Positions 1 through 9,326 of a stretch of 64,000 nt of DNA are shown piece after piece (the first letter of the stretch is position 1; each line of letters begins with the position of its first letter). Under the pieces are notes generated by a model. That model was not told where the DNA came from. It saw only the letters and a list, made by a program, of their open reading frames with translations, and did no database searches. Source of the DNA: Cytophagaceae bacterium (GTDB lineage: Bacteria; Bacteroidota; Bacteroidia; Flavobacteriales; Flavobacteriaceae); assembly GCA_002710685.1 (NCBI GenBank), contig PALD01000071.1, forward strand, positions 248,001 through 312,000, read 5' to 3'. Both the position numbers and the translations under genes were made by a program.

Positions 1-2
1 TC

Positions 3-260
3 GTGGAGAATATTGCACTTTCTAACAATGTTACTTTTTATACAGATTACCTCAATAGCTTTGGTAACGTTGATGTGGACTGGGAGCTTAATTTTAACTT
101 TAAGGTAAACAGCTTTGTGCTGGCTAAACTGGGCTCGCACGTTAAATATGACAATGACGTGAAGTTTACAGAGACTAACGTGGATGGTGAAGAAATCACA
201 ATGGGTGCCCGCACACAATGGAAACAACAACTAGGTATAGGCGTAATAGTTGATTTTTAG
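3..260 (+). CDS. DUF3078 family protein, C-terminal part only
   Basis: The reading frame is already open at the window edge, so this is the last ~85 residues of a longer gene whose start lies upstream. The visible part alternates polar and aromatic beta strands (NVTFYTDYLNSFGNVDVDWE, then a strand pair ending GIGVIVDF) and finishes in a hydrophobic strand with terminal Phe, as outer-membrane barrel proteins do. The pattern 'ENI..N...YTDYL....NVDVDW' matches the end of the Bacteroidota DUF3078 family, whose function is unknown. Assignment rests on this short C-terminal resemblance. Confidence 0.7.
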   Translation: MENIALSNNVTFYTDYLNSFGNVDVDWELNFNFKVNSFVLAKLGSHVKYDNDVKFTETNVDGEEITMGARTQWKQQLGIGVIVDF

Positions 261-279
261 TACTTTTTATGTACTTTTG
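250..279 (+). promoter_or_regulatory. Bacteroidota-type promoter for the membrane protein at 303
   Basis: TTG at 250-252, then 19 bases, then TACTTTTG at 272-279. This fits the known Bacteroidota -33 (TTG/TTTG) and -7 (TAnnTTTG) pattern. It overlaps the end of the preceding gene and sits 23 bases before the ATG. Confidence 0.4.
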
Positions 280-302
280 ACGCATCACCCCTCAAATTCA
301 TA

Positions 303-1037
303 ATGCGTCAGTACAATTCTACTTTTTTGTCAAAAAACCTTGTAGCCATCGCGATTGCCCTGATGGTGATCAATGCAGCGGTTATTTTTTTTGGCTCCAT
401 AGAGCATAGTAGGTTGGCACGTATGCTCACCATTTTGTTCGTGACCATCTTTTTCTATCTTGAGAATAAGGTAAACAATATCTGGATTCTTGCCGTACTG
501 GTGCTTTTTTGTATCAGGGATATCTTCTTTCAGTTTTATGAACAGTCATGGGGATATAAAGGGTACTTGATCTTTGCGATTTTGGCGTATGCCACGTTGC
601 TCTTTGAGCGCCTGCCCAAAATACGGGATTTAAAGATAACCCCGGGTTTTATGGTGATTACCACTGCACTCATCGCTGCAAATACCTATACCCTGTATTC
701 CATAATGGATATGTTGAGCTACGAGTTCAATGACGCCCTAGAGGTGGGCCTTTTCTACTTCTTTGGTGCCGTGATGATGGTCATGGCAGTAGTGGCAATA
801 GGTTATAACAATAAATTTAACAGCAACAGATCATTGCTCTATATCTACCTCGTCTTTGCCTTTATCTTTGCTGATGTGGCCGCACTTTTGGCTTATTACT
901 TTGGCGTTCCAGAGTTCTATTATCTTGACAGGTTGCTGGTGATAACCGGTGTCTTGCTCCTGGTCAATTATGGCTCAAACTACAAGAGCGCAAAAGAAGA
1001 GTTCTATCAATATGAGATGATAGATAAAAAGCTTTGA
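303..1037 (+). CDS. Polytopic membrane protein, unknown function
   Basis: A 244-residue protein that is almost entirely hydrophobic, with about eight predicted membrane helices separated by very short loops and a charged C-terminal tail (KSAKEEFYQYEMIDKKL). The helix spacing and aromatic content recall the YhhN/lysoplasmalogenase-like family, but I see no motif that settles this, so no function is assigned. A promoter-like element lies just upstream and a short palindrome (1040-1052) follows the stop codon directly. Confidence 0.75.
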   Translation: MRQYNSTFLSKNLVAIAIALMVINAAVIFFGSIEHSRLARMLTILFVTIFFYLENKVNNIWILAVLVLFCIRDIFFQFYEQSWGYKGYLIFAILAYATLLFERLPKIRDLKITPGFMVITTALIAANTYTLYSIMDMLSYEFNDALEVGLFYFFGAVMMVMAVVAIGYNNKFNSNRSLLYIYLVFAFIFADVAALLAYYFGVPEFYYLDRLLVITGVLLLVNYGSNYKSAKEEFYQYEMIDKKL

Positions 1038-1039
1038 TA

Positions 1040-1052
1040 GGCTTTCGCCAAA
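1040..1052. repeat. Dispersed palindrome, degenerate copy
   Basis: GGCTTTCGCCAAA directly after the stop of the membrane protein gene. Right half is canonical (GCCAAA); the left half reads ATAGGC instead of TTTGGC. Confidence 0.5.
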
Positions 1053-1127
1053 AAAAACTTATGACTTCTTTAATAGCCCCAACCGCGGGGTTTGCTTAAT
1101 TTCTGGCATAATTTCAAACCCTGTTTT

Positions 1128-2132
1128 ATGCTATCTAATAAGCTGCTATATCTCTGTACAATAATCCTCTTTACGACTTTTTCCTATGGTCAAAAGGACA
1201 AGGTGAGGAAACTTGCAATTGACCTATCTGATTATGAATACCCACACCAGGTCTCATTCATCACGCTCCATGAGCAGGGACAAGACCTCAGGATGGCCTT
1301 TATGGATGTCAAGCCACAAAAACCTAATGGCAAGAGCATTATGTTGCTGCATGGCAAGAATTTTAACGGAGCCTACTGGGGAGAAACAATTGATGCGCTC
1401 ACGGCAAAAGGATACCGTGTGATAGTACCAGACCAGGTAGGATTTGGCAAAAGCACAAAACCGATGCATTTTCAGTACAGTTTTCAGCAACTGGCAATAA
1501 ATACAAAGCAGGTGCTCGATTCACTACACCTGGACAAGGTTACCGTCTTGGGGCATTCCATGGGAGGGATGCTTGCGACCCGTTTTGCCCTCATGTATCC
1601 AGAAACAACTGAAAAATTCGTGTTGCTAAACCCCATAGGCCTGGAAGATTATAAATTGAAAGTCCCCTATCAATCCATAGACACATGGTATGCGGGTGAG
1701 CTAAAAAAGGACTATGAATCCATAAAAGCCTATCAGGAGAAAAATTATTATGACAACCACTGGAAACCAGAATATGATGAGTGGGTAAACCTGCTTGCCG
1801 GCTGGACCCTCAATGATGATTATTCATTGATAGCATATAATGCAGCCTTGACCTATGACATGATATTCACCCAGCCCGTGGTGTATGAATTTCAGGATAT
1901 AACCAGCCCCACACTCTTGATAATAGGTACCCGCGACCGCACCGCCCTGGGCAAGCCACTTGTTAGCCCAGAAGTGAGGAAAACCATGGGGCTCTACAAT
2001 GAACTGGGCAAAAGGACACAACAAAAAATACCTAATTCACAACTTGTGGAACTTGAAGGGTTAGGGCATCTGCCACATATAGAAGCCTTTGATAGGTTTA
2101 TACAACCATTGCTTGAATTTTTGGCACAATAG
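1128..2132 (+). CDS. Secreted alpha/beta hydrolase
   Basis: A 334-residue alpha/beta-fold hydrolase. I chose the ATG at 1128 because it begins a clear signal peptide (MLSNKLLYLCTIILFTTFSY before GQ); the open frame starts earlier at a TTG. The oxyanion region is HGKNFNG, the nucleophile elbow is GHSMGG, the acid is probably the Asp in GTRDRT and the base the His in GLGHLPH, so the catalytic triad is intact. Family members act as esterases, lipases, peptidases or C-C hydrolases; nothing here fixes the substrate. It is expected in the periplasm. Confidence 0.85.
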   Translation: MLSNKLLYLCTIILFTTFSYGQKDKVRKLAIDLSDYEYPHQVSFITLHEQGQDLRMAFMDVKPQKPNGKSIMLLHGKNFNGAYWGETIDALTAKGYRVIVPDQVGFGKSTKPMHFQYSFQQLAINTKQVLDSLHLDKVTVLGHSMGGMLATRFALMYPETTEKFVLLNPIGLEDYKLKVPYQSIDTWYAGELKKDYESIKAYQEKNYYDNHWKPEYDEWVNLLAGWTLNDDYSLIAYNAALTYDMIFTQPVVYEFQDITSPTLLIIGTRDRTALGKPLVSPEVRKTMGLYNELGKRTQQKIPNSQLVELEGLGHLPHIEAFDRFIQPLLEFLAQ

Positions 2133-2162
2133 CCAAAACCCCTACCGTGGATTCATTGAATT

Positions 2163-2181
2163 TTTTAGCTTTACGCTAAAA
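2163..2181. repeat. Dispersed palindrome, TTTTAGC-N5-GCTAAAA
   Basis: Perfect 7-base arms around TTTAC, in the 58-base gap between the hydrolase and the following gene. A variant of the window-wide family with A/T in place of the S position. Confidence 0.6.
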
Positions 2182-2190
2182 GTAAAAAGC

Positions 2191-2724
2191 ATGAAACAAA
2201 TATTGGGAATAGGTTCCAGGATAAACCATCCATTGCATGGGGCCGGTGTTGTGACTAACGTAACATCAAAGTTGTACTGGGTAACATTCATTGATTCTGG
2301 GCTTGAAACCCTGGAGATTGATGAAGAATTTGAGGTCATTGAAGCAGTAGAGGATGAGGTGGATGCCGTAAGCTTCTACGAGGTGGAAAGCACCCTTAGA
2401 AAACTCTTGAAAAGGTACAGCGACATAAGCGAGGTGGTCCCCATTGCAGATAAATATAAGGGCGGCAAGTTTGTGTTGACCCCTGCAGATGAAAACCTTG
2501 CCTCAAAGGAAGTACCCGTGGAGACTTTTTTCCATAAAATAGTTATGGTGCGTGATCGTATCAGGGTCATGGAGCAAAAAATCAACAGCAGCAAAAACCT
2601 TGATGATGCCGAAAAGATAGACCTACAGCAGTATATTACCCGTATTTATGGTAGTTTGACCACGTTCAATGTCTTGTTCAAGAGTAGCTCACAGCAATTT
2701 AAAGGAGAAAGTTCAAAGAAATAA
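2191..2724 (+). CDS. Conserved hypothetical protein with KOW/SH3-like N-terminus
   Basis: A 177-residue soluble protein. The frame opens upstream inside the hydrolase gene, but the natural start is the ATG at 2191 (MKQILGIGSRINHPLHGAGV). Residues 1-50 look like a small beta-barrel of the KOW/CarD type (GSRINHPLHGAGVVTNV...VTFIDSG), a fold often used to contact nucleic acid or RNA polymerase; the rest is helical and charged. I know of no assigned function, and the KOW comparison is by pattern only. It ends 37 bases before the next gene and may be co-transcribed with it. Confidence 0.7.
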   Translation: MKQILGIGSRINHPLHGAGVVTNVTSKLYWVTFIDSGLETLEIDEEFEVIEAVEDEVDAVSFYEVESTLRKLLKRYSDISEVVPIADKYKGGKFVLTPADENLASKEVPVETFFHKIVMVRDRIRVMEQKINSSKNLDDAEKIDLQQYITRIYGSLTTFNVLFKSSSQQFKGESSKK

Positions 2725-2761
2725 TTATATTTCGGGCAATAACCTGTTCAATACTATCATT

Positions 2762-3466
2762 ATGGAAGACCTTCAAGTACCAGTGCAAACCGTGGGAAGC
2801 TTATCCCAGGATCGTCAGGCTACATTTTATCGTAAAACATACACACATGTCGCCCTTGCCGTGCTGTTGTTTATTGTTGTTGAAACAATATATTTTCAAA
2901 TTCCTGCATTGCTTGAGTTTGCCTTGTCCCTCACACAAGGATGGACCTGGTTACTGCTCCTGGGCGGATTTATGTTTATAACAAATTATGCCGAAAAAAT
3001 GGCCCTGCAAAGTACCGATACCAATAAACAATACCTGGCACTTGCCCTATACGTTATAGCAGAAGCATTCATTTTTGTCCCGTTGATTTTTATGGCGATG
3101 TACTATGCTGAAGATGGAGCTTTTGAAATATTGAATCAGGCTGCTGTATTGACCTTGTCCTTGTTCACGGGCTTATCAGCAATAGTATTGCTTACAAAAA
3201 AAGATTTTAGTTTTTTAAAATCCATTCTTACCGTGGGCTTTTTTATTGCCTTGGGGTTGATAATTGCGGGGGTTGCCTTTGGGTTCAATCTTGGGCTTTG
3301 GTTTAGTGTGGGCATGGTGATTCTTGCAGCAGGGGCTATTTTATATCAAACCTCTAATCTTGTGCACAAATATCGCGAAGATCAATATGTCGCAGCAGGC
3401 CTGGGGCTGTTTGCTTCTTTGATGCTGCTTTTTTGGTACATCTTGAGTATTCTTTCAAGAGATTAA
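2762..3466 (+). CDS. Bax inhibitor-1/YccA family membrane protein
   Basis: A 234-residue inner-membrane protein with seven hydrophobic segments, starting at the ATG at 2762 (MEDLQVPVQTVGSLSQDRQ). The soluble N-terminus followed by FYRKTYTHVALAVLLF, then regularly spaced helices and a short charged connection before the last helix pair, is the typical BI-1 (UPF0005) layout. Bacterial relatives include YccA, which restrains FtsH, and pH-sensitive calcium leak channels such as BsYetJ. The role here is not fixed. A strong hairpin follows the gene. Confidence 0.85.
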   Translation: MEDLQVPVQTVGSLSQDRQATFYRKTYTHVALAVLLFIVVETIYFQIPALLEFALSLTQGWTWLLLLGGFMFITNYAEKMALQSTDTNKQYLALALYVIAEAFIFVPLIFMAMYYAEDGAFEILNQAAVLTLSLFTGLSAIVLLTKKDFSFLKSILTVGFFIALGLIIAGVAFGFNLGLWFSVGMVILAAGAILYQTSNLVHKYREDQYVAAGLGLFASLMLLFWYILSILSRD

Positions 3467-3487
3467 AATACTTACAAATCATAAAAA

Positions 3488-3516
3488 AAGGGAACTCATA
3501 GAGTTCCCTTTTTTTG
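3488..3516. terminator. Bidirectional intrinsic terminator
   Basis: A perfect 10-base stem (AAGGGAACTC / GAGTTCCCTT) with loop ATA, flanked by an A run and a T run, between the convergent Bax-inhibitor-like gene (+) and the T9SS gene (-). Confidence 0.9.
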
Positions 3517-3535
3517 ATACCCAACCCAACAAACT

Positions 3536-6500
3536 TTACTTTTTTATTATTTTTTGTGATTTAACAATGGTTTTTGTTTTGTCACTAAGTTTGAGGATAT
3601 ATATACCAGAGGGTATTGTGGATACATCTATATCATTGGTGCCCATATTAATAGAAATGCTTTTGATAAGTCTGCCATTAATACTGTATAGATCGCACAT
3701 TAAATTTTGAGAACTGGTTTTATTATCAACCGTAATTATATTCTTGGTTACAGTGGGATAAATATTGATTTTATCGTTAGAAGGTGCAATGTTATTTGTT
3801 GATAATGTAACCCCGCTGTTTATCGATTTTATTCCCCATCCATAGGAATTGACAAACGGGTCGCTTACAAGTCTAAACCTAAGGGCGATGGTTTCGCCGG
3901 GTGAATAAAAATTGAGAAGGTTGATTTCTTCTTCCTTGATTAGATCATCAGTAATTATGGCATTACCTTCCTTATTGTATTCTTCTAACCAATCTTCAAA
4001 TCTTCTAGAATCGTATATATCCAGCAAATCCCAAGTTTTTAGGTCTTTTGATGCTTCAACAATAACTACATCATAAAATCCGTCTTCGGGGCCGGGTTCT
4101 ACTATCGCTGCATCTTCGTATTTGAGAGTTGGCAGGGCATTGTTTATTATTATTGGCCTTCTAATTATTGCCCTATATTGAGTATTATCAACATAAGGAT
4201 GGTCACTATTGTTGAGTATAGGGTTGCTTAGAGTGCCATCTAAGTTGTTGATAACAAACTCTCCGTTAAAATCAAATACATCACTAGCTTGAAATTCATC
4301 TATTCTCACAAGGGTTTGAGGAGTATCATAACTGACTATGACAAGTTCTTCTTCAGCGATTTCAGACTCTTCTCCACCTTGACCTATGCCTTGTAGTCCT
4401 ACGGTGTGTATACCTTCATCTAGATTAGAAAAGTTATAGATATAGGATTCTCCAGGTTGAAATGATTGACTCACGGTTTCTGCTACCTCACCATCAATCA
4501 ATACTTTAACCGAGGCAATTCCATTAGCGGTAACACGATATTCTACTGTTCCATCTGTATTGTCGAAGCCATCTTGATATGAGTTGTCAAATATGGCGAC
4601 CGGTGCTCCAAAATATATGGGTGGTTCATAACCTGACAATTCTTCTATGGTTGCAGACCATATTCCCCTTCCGTGAGTAGATATTACAATTTGATTGTTG
4701 ATGACTTTCATGTCCCATACGGATACAGCTGGCAAATCCTCAATTAGATGCCAAGAATTTCCACCATTAGTTGTCTCAAAAACGCCTAAGTCAGTACCAA
4801 CCCAAAGGATTTGTGAATCAAAAGGCATTTCAACTATACTATGTACTGCAACATCTGGAAAACCCTTGTCTACATTGTTGGTAAAACCGGTGAGGTCCTG
4901 CCAGGTAGTCCCCATATCGTCTGATTTGAGAACTTTTGCAGCACCCTGAGATGAGAACAATGCATAAAAACGATTCTCATTAGTAGGAGAAAGCCCCATA
5001 CCTGATAATAAATAGTTGTGAGCAAAATCACCTCCACGGCGGTCAGTATATGTGCTTGTGGCTGTATATGTTTCGCCCCCATCAGTTGAAAAAAATAGGC
5101 TTAGCGAGCCGGTTTCTGTCATCCCACTACCGGTAAGTACAACATTAGGGTTTGCATATGAAACCTCTACATCAAGGCCAAAAGATCCATTGGCATAATT
5201 AGAGGGAATAGGGATTAATTTCCATGACTCTGCAAAGTCAGAAGATTTATATACACCTCTTGAAGAAACCGCAAAAACAGTCTCAGGGTTATTGAGAGCA
5301 TAGCCTAGGCGTGATATAAAAGGTGAGTTTTCTGTGCTTGAATCTTCAAATCCCGCATACATGTCAACCCCATTAACATTTCTTATTATAAAGTTATTTT
5401 GGGAGGTGATTATATACTCATTGGGATTTTGATAATTCCATATCGCATCAAAACCATCACCACCCCCAGATGAAATATATTCTGTTGTAATTGAAGTATT
5501 GTCCCCAGTAGATTTCCAAGAGCCATTATCTTGGGCGCCACCAATATAATTGTCTTTTCCATTTTGCTTTGAAGCGCCATAAAATTGCGTACTGTTTAGG
5601 GATTTAACCGTTTGTGACCAGCTACCATCTGTTGTGCCTGGGGTTGTGCTAGGATTTGTGGAGTAAATGCCTCCATCGTTAGCAAGGATAATTTTAAACG
5701 TTTCATCCACTCCAGTGATATTTGTAAGGCCATGTTGATCAACATGCACATAATCATTGATCCCCTCATCATATCCTGAGGCTATTTGCGAAAATGAAAA
5801 TGTATTATCATTATTGATGTTAACTTTAAAAACAGCAATACCACCTACGTAAAATATATTCTTGTCAAATGGATGTGCCATGATTATATTGTTGTACCAT
5901 CCCTGGCCAGAGATAAGATTGGCTGCATCTGGAGACCCTATAAAATCTAACCTTGTATATGTTGCTCCAGCATCGTCAGAATAATAAAAGTCAGTATTCA
6001 CAGCAACGCTTGCCCTTGCATTAGGCGTGTAAACTCCCACGACCAACCTAGAGGGGTCTACCGGCGAAACATCCACTTCAAAACGTTGATGTGAGTTGTT
6101 GAATTGTAATTTGTTAAATGAAAATGACCATGTCATGCCTCCATTTGTACTTTTTAAAATACCTCTGGAATTGGCACTTGCATACATGATGTCAAAATCT
6201 GTAGGGTCTACATCCAGGTCTTGTACATTAACACCACTATACGTTTGTGTCCATGTTGATCCACCATCTAAAGTAAGGTAAACGCCGGTACTAGTCCCCA
6301 CTACCACATGCGATGCATCTTCAGGGTTTACTTGAATTCTTCCTACTGGGCCAAATTGTGCCGTGCCGTTTAAAATATCCCACTTATTGCCATCATCAGT
6401 GGTTTTTAATATTCCTATTCCACCAATAGCATCGGCATTTCCAAACGGTTCACCTGTTCCTGCATAAATAGTCCCAGGTGAGCTGAAGGAAACTCCTATT

Positions 6501-6997
6501 GCAGATGTGGAAAGGTTTGGCACCTTATAATCTGTCAGTGAACTCCAGGTTTCCCCAGCATTATAGGTGACCCAAACTCCACCACCAGCAGATCCCGTAT
6601 ACCATTTGTTATCATTGTCTGGAGAAACAACTATTCCTCTTGATCTACCAGGAACGTTTGCTGGTCCTCTTTCAACAAAAGAACTGGTGAAAGCGCGTGT
6701 ATTTGTCCGCCTTTGCGAATTCACCTTTGCTTTTAGATATTCTTTTACAAGATAATCTCTTGTATATGTGGATTTTTCTGCCCCTATGGGTTTGCGTATT
6801 GCTTCTTGATAATCAAAAATTTCCTCTATTCCCTTTTTATGGTTCTCGCCTTCTTCATCTTCAGTTGTATTTCTAGGGTCAAAAATTTCATCCTTGCCAT
6901 TGTTTTGGTCACCAGGTTTTTTTTCCTGTTGATTACATGAGAACATGGTAACGACCATGAACAAGACTGAAAGGTACTTTGTAGTTTTCTTTTTCAT
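3536..6997 (-). CDS. T9SS type A sorting-domain protein with VPS10/BNR beta-propeller
   Basis: A 1153-residue exported protein. Start chosen at the ATG at 6997 rather than a TTG two codons upstream. The N-terminus is a signal peptide ending in a lipobox-like FSC followed by NQQ. The body contains at least nine Asp-box-like motifs (e.g. TLDGGSTW, STNGGMTW, SDDMGTTW, TTNGGNSW), the signature of BNR/sortilin-type propellers, then an Ig-like region. The last ~75 residues (NIYPT...PSGIYILKLSDKTK...QKIIKK) form a type A T9SS sorting domain. Such proteins are usually secreted or surface adhesins or hydrolases; the substrate is unknown. The gene starts 2 bases after a small lipoprotein gene stops, so they are probably translated together. 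Confidence 0.9.
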   Translation of the reverse strand: MKKKTTKYLSVLFMVVTMFSCNQQEKKPGDQNNGKDEIFDPRNTTEDEEGENHKKGIEEIFDYQEAIRKPIGAEKSTYTRDYLVKEYLKAKVNSQRRTNTRAFTSSFVERGPANVPGRSRGIVVSPDNDNKWYTGSAGGGVWVTYNAGETWSSLTDYKVPNLSTSAIGVSFSSPGTIYAGTGEPFGNADAIGGIGILKTTDDGNKWDILNGTAQFGPVGRIQVNPEDASHVVVGTSTGVYLTLDGGSTWTQTYSGVNVQDLDVDPTDFDIMYASANSRGILKSTNGGMTWSFSFNKLQFNNSHQRFEVDVSPVDPSRLVVGVYTPNARASVAVNTDFYYSDDAGATYTRLDFIGSPDAANLISGQGWYNNIIMAHPFDKNIFYVGGIAVFKVNINNDNTFSFSQIASGYDEGINDYVHVDQHGLTNITGVDETFKIILANDGGIYSTNPSTTPGTTDGSWSQTVKSLNSTQFYGASKQNGKDNYIGGAQDNGSWKSTGDNTSITTEYISSGGGDGFDAIWNYQNPNEYIITSQNNFIIRNVNGVDMYAGFEDSSTENSPFISRLGYALNNPETVFAVSSRGVYKSSDFAESWKLIPIPSNYANGSFGLDVEVSYANPNVVLTGSGMTETGSLSLFFSTDGGETYTATSTYTDRRGGDFAHNYLLSGMGLSPTNENRFYALFSSQGAAKVLKSDDMGTTWQDLTGFTNNVDKGFPDVAVHSIVEMPFDSQILWVGTDLGVFETTNGGNSWHLIEDLPAVSVWDMKVINNQIVISTHGRGIWSATIEELSGYEPPIYFGAPVAIFDNSYQDGFDNTDGTVEYRVTANGIASVKVLIDGEVAETVSQSFQPGESYIYNFSNLDEGIHTVGLQGIGQGGEESEIAEEELVIVSYDTPQTLVRIDEFQASDVFDFNGEFVINNLDGTLSNPILNNSDHPYVDNTQYRAIIRRPIIINNALPTLKYEDAAIVEPGPEDGFYDVVIVEASKDLKTWDLLDIYDSRRFEDWLEEYNKEGNAIITDDLIKEEEINLLNFYSPGETIALRFRLVSDPFVNSYGWGIKSINSGVTLSTNNIAPSNDKINIYPTVTKNIITVDNKTSSQNLMCDLYSINGRLIKSISINMGTNDIDVSTIPSGIYILKLSDKTKTIVKSQKIIKK

Positions 6998-6999
6998 AT

Positions 7000-7398
7000 T
7001 CAATCTTTTATATAGATAATCTTATTGTTTTCTTTTTCTGGGGGTGTGTTGACGTCAGGGGTTTGAATTTGCCCAATATAAGGAACTATTTCAATACTTT
7101 TATCATCATGCCATTTTATAAATTGCCCATGTTCTTCTCCTTCTTTTAATATTTTTCCAGAATTTATTTCATAAACAATAAAAGGTATGGAAGCTTCAGG
7201 ATTTGCTGTAGAATGTTTTAATTCAAAAACCAACATATATTCGCCATTGGGACTTTTTTGTCTTTGAGCCATTTTATTGCCATATAGTTTTGATGCATTT
7301 TCAGATTGTTTGCTGGTAACTTTATTTGAACAGCATGCAGATATATTTATGACAATACTTAAAATACAGAAGTAATATACAAAGGTCTTCTTTATCAT
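7000..7398 (-). CDS. Small lipoprotein upstream of the T9SS propeller gene
   Basis: A 132-residue predicted lipoprotein. The ATG at 7398 gives a signal peptide ending in lipobox ISAC. The mature part contains one beta-propeller-like blade (KSPNGEYMLVFELK ... PFIVYEINSGKI ... WHDDKSIEIVPY), so it may be a fragment-sized relative of propeller proteins. No family recognised. It lies 14 bases after rpe and 2 bases before the T9SS gene on the same strand, so the three may form one transcript ended by the terminator at 3488-3516. Confidence 0.7.
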   Translation of the reverse strand: MIKKTFVYYFCILSIVINISACCSNKVTSKQSENASKLYGNKMAQRQKSPNGEYMLVFELKHSTANPEASIPFIVYEINSGKILKEGEEHGQFIKWHDDKSIEIVPYIGQIQTPDVNTPPEKENNKIIYIKD

Positions 7399-7412
7399 AA
7401 TCAATATTTTTT

Positions 7413-8063
7413 TTAACTGCTTAGCAGTCTGGCAACTGCTTTAATGGGGTCACTGGATTTAAATATATAACTCCCGGCAACAAGGGCATCAGCCCCGGCA
7501 GCAACAAGTTGTTTTGCATTTACATCGCTAACTCCACCGTCTATTTCTATTAACGCGGTAGATTTAGCATCCACGATCATTTTTTTTAATTGGGTCACTT
7601 TCGCGAAAGTGTGCTCAATAAAAGATTGACCGCCAAATCCTGGATTCACGCTCATGACAAGCACAATATCTATATCCTTGATAATGTCTTTCAAGAGGTC
7701 AATGGGGGTATGGGGATTGATCGCGACACCTGCCTTCATGCCGTTTGCCTTGATTTCCTGTAGGGTCCTGTGCAGGTGTGGGCAAGCCTCGTAATGCACG
7801 GTAAGATGAGCAGCGCCCAGGTCTGCAAAAGTCTTTATGTAACGTTCTGGCTGGGTGATCATCAAGTGTACATCGAGGGGTTTTGTGGCATATTGTGCAA
7901 TGGCTTTTACCACGGGCATCCCAAAGGAAATATTAGGCACAAACACGCCATCCATAATATCCACGTGAAACCATTGTGCGGCGCTGTCATTTATCATCTC
8001 TATGTCCCTTTGCAGGTTTGCAAAATCTGCCGCGAGTAATGAAGGAGCAATATATATAGCCAT
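7413..8063 (-). CDS. rpe: Ribulose-phosphate 3-epimerase
   Basis: A 216-residue TIM-barrel enzyme interconverting ribulose 5-phosphate and xylulose 5-phosphate in the pentose phosphate pathway. Diagnostic motifs are intact: IAPSLLAADFANL at the N-terminus, FHVDIMDG (metal-binding His and catalytic Asp), LDVHLMI (second His), LVMSVNPGFGGQ, and the second catalytic Asp in IEIDGGV, with phosphate-binding VAGSYIF near the end. Length is normal. A dispersed palindrome (7596-7611) lies inside the coding sequence and encodes TFAKV. Confidence 0.96.
   Translation of the reverse strand: MAIYIAPSLLAADFANLQRDIEMINDSAAQWFHVDIMDGVFVPNISFGMPVVKAIAQYATKPLDVHLMITQPERYIKTFADLGAAHLTVHYEACPHLHRTLQEIKANGMKAGVAINPHTPIDLLKDIIKDIDIVLVMSVNPGFGGQSFIEHTFAKVTQLKKMIVDAKSTALIEIDGGVSDVNAKQLVAAGADALVAGSYIFKSSDPIKAVARLLSS
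7596..7611. repeat. Dispersed palindrome inside rpe
   Basis: CACTTTCGCGAAAGTG, a perfect 16-base palindrome. Same TTTCGCGAAA core as the copies in tamL and after nqrF. Confidence 0.7.
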
Positions 8064-8118
8064 TTTTTTTCGTTTAAAACAAAAATAGGTGATTCACGGT
8101 ATATAATGGTATAAAATG

Positions 8119-8144
8119 AAAAATCCCCGGTAATCAGCCGGGGA
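8119..8144 (-). terminator. Second terminator downstream of rpoD
   Basis: On the minus strand a 7-base stem CCGGGGA-type hairpin (TCCCCGG / CCGGGGA on plus, 8124-8130 and 8138-8144) is followed by ATTTTT. It lies downstream of another hairpin, giving tandem terminators. Confidence 0.8.
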
Positions 8145-8157
8145 CCATTCATCAATC

Positions 8158-8185
8158 AAAAAACGAACAGTTATGATGAACTGTT
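8158..8185 (-). terminator. First terminator downstream of rpoD
   Basis: On the minus strand AACAGTT-CATCAT-AACTGTT is followed by CGTTTTTT. Perfect 7-base arms at 8166-8172 and 8179-8185. Confidence 0.75.
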
Positions 8186-8289
8186 GTTGTCTTAAATATT
8201 TTAAAAGCTCAATGCTTCATTTTCAAATCAAAGGTGAAATTTACTAATTTTTTTTTAGTTCACAACCCTTTTAACCTGCCTATAACGGT

Positions 8290-9153
8290 TTAGCCTAAAT
8301 AAGTCTTAAGAATTTTGCTGCGTGAAGTATGCTTCAGGCGGCGTATTGCTTTTTCCTTTATTTGACGCACACGCTCACGGGTAAGGTCAAAGGTTTCACC
8401 TATTTCTTCAAGCGTCATGGGGTGTTGATCACCCAGGCCAAAGTATAACCTGATGACGTCAGCCTCACGGGGGGTCAAGGTTTCAAGGGCTCTTTCTATC
8501 TCGGTCTTGAGGGACTCGTGTAGAAGTTCCCTATCAGGGTTGGGTGACTCACCACTACGCAAAACGTCATAAAGGTTACTGTCCTCACCTTCTACAAGGG
8601 GAGCATCCATACTTACGTGACGCCCAGCATTTTTAAGGCTTTCCTTGACATCGTTGATGGTCATGTCCAGCTCTTTTGCAATTTCCTCGGGGCTGGGTGG
8701 GCGCTCATGGGCCTGCTCTAAAAAGGCATAAGTCTTATTGATCTTGTTGATTGAGCCTATCTTGTTCAGGGGCAGTCTTACAATACGAGATTGTTCTGCC
8801 AATGCTTGAAGGATGGACTGCCTAATCCACCATACCGCATAGGATATGAACTTGAATCCCCTGGTTTCATCAAATCGCTGTGCCGCTTTTATCAGGCCCA
8901 GGTTACCTTCATTGATAAGGTCAGGAAGGGTCAGCCCCTGGTTTTGATACTGCTTGGCAACCGAAACAACAAACCTAAGGTTCGCCTTGGTCAGTTTTTC
9001 TAACGCACGCTGGTCACCCGCCTTGATACGTTGTGCCAGTTCTACCTCTTCATCTGCGGTGATAAGGTCTACCTTGCCTATTTCCTGCAAGTACTTGTCC
9101 AATGATGCGGTCTCCCTGTTGGTGACCTGCTTGGTGATCTTGAGCTGTCTCAT
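8290..9153 (-). CDS. rpoD: Primary RNA polymerase sigma factor (sigma-70, short Bacteroidota form)
   Basis: A 287-residue group 1 sigma factor. It contains region 1.2 ([12 protein letters not shown]), regions 2.1-2.4 ([40 protein letters not shown]), region 3 (RLPLNKI) and region 4 ([31 protein letters not shown]). Region 1.1 is absent, which is normal for Bacteroidota. The housekeeping sigma of this phylum reads -33/-7 promoters of the TTG/TAnnTTTG type, consistent with several sites in this window. The gene is followed by two hairpin terminators. Confidence 0.96.
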   Translation of the reverse strand: MRQLKITKQVTNRETASLDKYLQEIGKVDLITADEEVELAQRIKAGDQRALEKLTKANLRFVVSVAKQYQNQGLTLPDLINEGNLGLIKAAQRFDETRGFKFISYAVWWIRQSILQALAEQSRIVRLPLNKIGSINKINKTYAFLEQAHERPPSPEEIAKELDMTINDVKESLKNAGRHVSMDAPLVEGEDSNLYDVLRSGESPNPDRELLHESLKTEIERALETLTPREADVIRLYFGLGDQHPMTLEEIGETFDLTRERVRQIKEKAIRRLKHTSRSKILKTYLG

Positions 9154-9326
9154 GTAAATTCAAAAAACAATTAGGTTAAAAGATTCGTCTTGCGACTACA
9201 CCTAGTTATACGTAAGAAGCTCAAAAAATGTTACAGAAAGGTTAAAACATTTTGAATTTATTTTTTAATTCATTATTAATCAATGTATTGTAAAATGTTA
9301 AATTTTATAATTTAACCTATTCATGC

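Noticed and set aside
8174-8199. Tiny plus-strand frame encoding MMNCCCLK, resembling a cysteine-sensing leader peptide
   Set aside because: No plus-strand gene follows; the bases are explained as the arm of a minus-strand terminator hairpin after rpoD.
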